Source: Nitrospirota bacterium (lineage in GTDB: Bacteria > Nitrospirota > Thermodesulfovibrionia > Thermodesulfovibrionales > JdFR-86). Taken from it: a DNA stretch of 6,555 nucleotides. Position 1 is the first letter of the stretch. Each line of letters opens with the position of its first letter. Below the pieces are notes generated by a model, which was not told where the DNA came from, ran no database searches, and worked only from the letters and a program-made list of their open reading frames with translations. The translations under genes were made by a program, and so were the position numbers. This document shows, piece after piece, positions 5,869 through 6,555 of this stretch. The stretch spans positions 1 to 6,555 of the forward strand of contig DAOUWH010000090.1 in assembly GCA_030667205.1 (NCBI GenBank), in the 5' to 3' direction.

Positions 5869-6555
5869 TTACCCCATCTCGCCAAGAAGAAATTGTACTA
5901 TCGTAATCGCCGAGACCGCGGCGGTCTCGGCGCGCAGGATGCGGCTGCCGAGACTTTTAACCTCAAGCCATCCCCGCTCGGCGAGTTCGACCTCATCGGC
6001 AGTGAAGCCGCCCTCAGGGCCCACTGCGACCACAAGAGGCTCTTCCGAGGCCGCGAGGGCCGCACCTCTGAGGCTCAGGCCGCCCCCCTCCCAGAATATA
6101 TAACCCTTCGAATTCCCGGCGCCAAAGAAATCCTTGAATTCAACGGGCTCCCTTATCTCCGTTACCGAAGTGCGAAAGGACTGTCTCGATGCCTCGATTG
6201 CTATCTTCTGCCACCTTTCATGCTTTCTGGTCTGTCTGACCTGCGACCTTGCGGTTATAAGGGGCACTATCTCGGCCACGCCGAGTTCCGTGGCCTTCTG
6301 CACGACGTAGTCCATCTTGCGGCTCTTGAGGATGCCCTGAAGGAGCACCAGCCTTTGCGCGGGCTCGGCCGCGGGGGGCAGCGCCTCCTTCAGCTCTGCG
6401 GTAACGGTGTTTTTCCCGGCATGTTTTATCCTGGCTGTAAAATGTCCGCCCGAGGAGTCAAAGACCGTGAACTCATCCCCGGCCCTCATGCGGAGCACGC
6501 CGAGCAGGTAGCGGGCGTCTTCTCCGGTTATGAAGACGGCCTTGTCGTCGCGGGG
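5869..6555 (-). CDS. rsmE: 16S rRNA (uracil(1498)-N3)-methyltransferase RsmE (5' end outside window)
   Basis: SPOUT-class methyltransferase that uses S-adenosylmethionine to methylate N3 of U1498 in 16S rRNA on the assembled 30S subunit. The frame stays open to the right edge, so 228 residues are seen, starting PRDDKAVFITGEDARYLLGV. A GTG at 6498 is internal: it encodes the Val of VLRMRAGDEF, a core RsmE motif, and the upstream codons read as genuine RsmE N terminus. Only about 10 residues should be missing from a family of roughly 240. Residues 1-70 form the PUA-like RNA-binding domain. The SPOUT domain shows LLQGILKSRKMDYVVQKATELGV (71-93), ITARSQ (100-105), EASRQSFR (121-128), the knot loop GPEGGFTADE (179-188) and LGSRILRAETA (202-212). 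The stop is TAA. It converges on der with a 124-bp gap. Identification is secure. Confidence 0.95.
   Translation of the reverse strand, partial: PRDDKAVFITGEDARYLLGVLRMRAGDEFTVFDSSGGHFTARIKHAGKNTVTAELKEALPPAAEPAQRLVLLQGILKSRKMDYVVQKATELGVAEIVPLITARSQVRQTRKHERWQKIAIEASRQSFRTSVTEIREPVEFKDFFGAGNSKGYIFWEGGGLSLRGAALAASEEPLVVAVGPEGGFTADEVELAERGWLEVKSLGSRILRAETAAVSAITIVQFLLGEMG

Noticed and set aside
6496..6498. GTG (minus strand) as the start of rsmE
   Set aside because: It encodes the Val of the conserved VLRMRAGD motif, and 19 upstream codons to the edge read as RsmE N terminus.

Overview
The window looks like an ordinary chromosomal stretch from a GC-rich, Gram-negative-type bacterium. It is densely packed, uses AGG and ATA codons freely, and has a periplasmic sensor with a c-type haem attachment motif and a plausible sigma-54 promoter. 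Together these fit Desulfobacterota (delta-proteobacteria), Nitrospirota or a related anaerobic or redox-flexible lineage. That placement is inference from style only. I see no mobile elements, tRNA or rRNA genes, CRISPR arrays or phage genes.

Layout. (1) Positions 1-2284, plus strand: the 3' end of leuA (2-isopropylmalate synthase), complete leuC (isopropylmalate dehydratase large subunit) and a Rid/YjgF-family gene. They lie 7 and 25 bp apart and look like one operon for leucine biosynthesis plus imine detoxification. The small dehydratase subunit gene leuD, often next to leuC, is not in the window. (2) Positions 2289-4256, minus strand and convergent with a 4-bp gap: a 655-residue membrane protein with a periplasmic CxxCH sensor, HAMP, coiled coil, GAF and HD-GYP domains, most likely a haem-sensing cyclic-di-GMP phosphodiesterase. 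(3) Positions 4257-4448: a divergent control region with a good sigma-54 -24/-12 match for the HD-GYP gene, a three-unit 7-bp G-tract repeat, and an extended -10 element placed so that the mRNA of the next gene would begin at or next to its start codon. (4) Positions 4449-5744, plus strand: der (engA), the double-GTPase ribosome assembly factor. (5) Positions 5745-5868: a convergent gap with a probable der terminator and inverted repeats near the rsmE stop. (6) Positions 5869-6555, minus strand: rsmE (16S rRNA m3U1498 methyltransferase), which runs off the right edge.

Three themes therefore sit side by side: leucine synthesis, a membrane signalling protein that probably couples redox or ligand state to cyclic-di-GMP breakdown, and ribosome maturation (der and rsmE). 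The core genes are conventional. The most interesting material is the haem-type HD-GYP sensor with its apparent sigma-54 promoter, and the apparently leaderless der.
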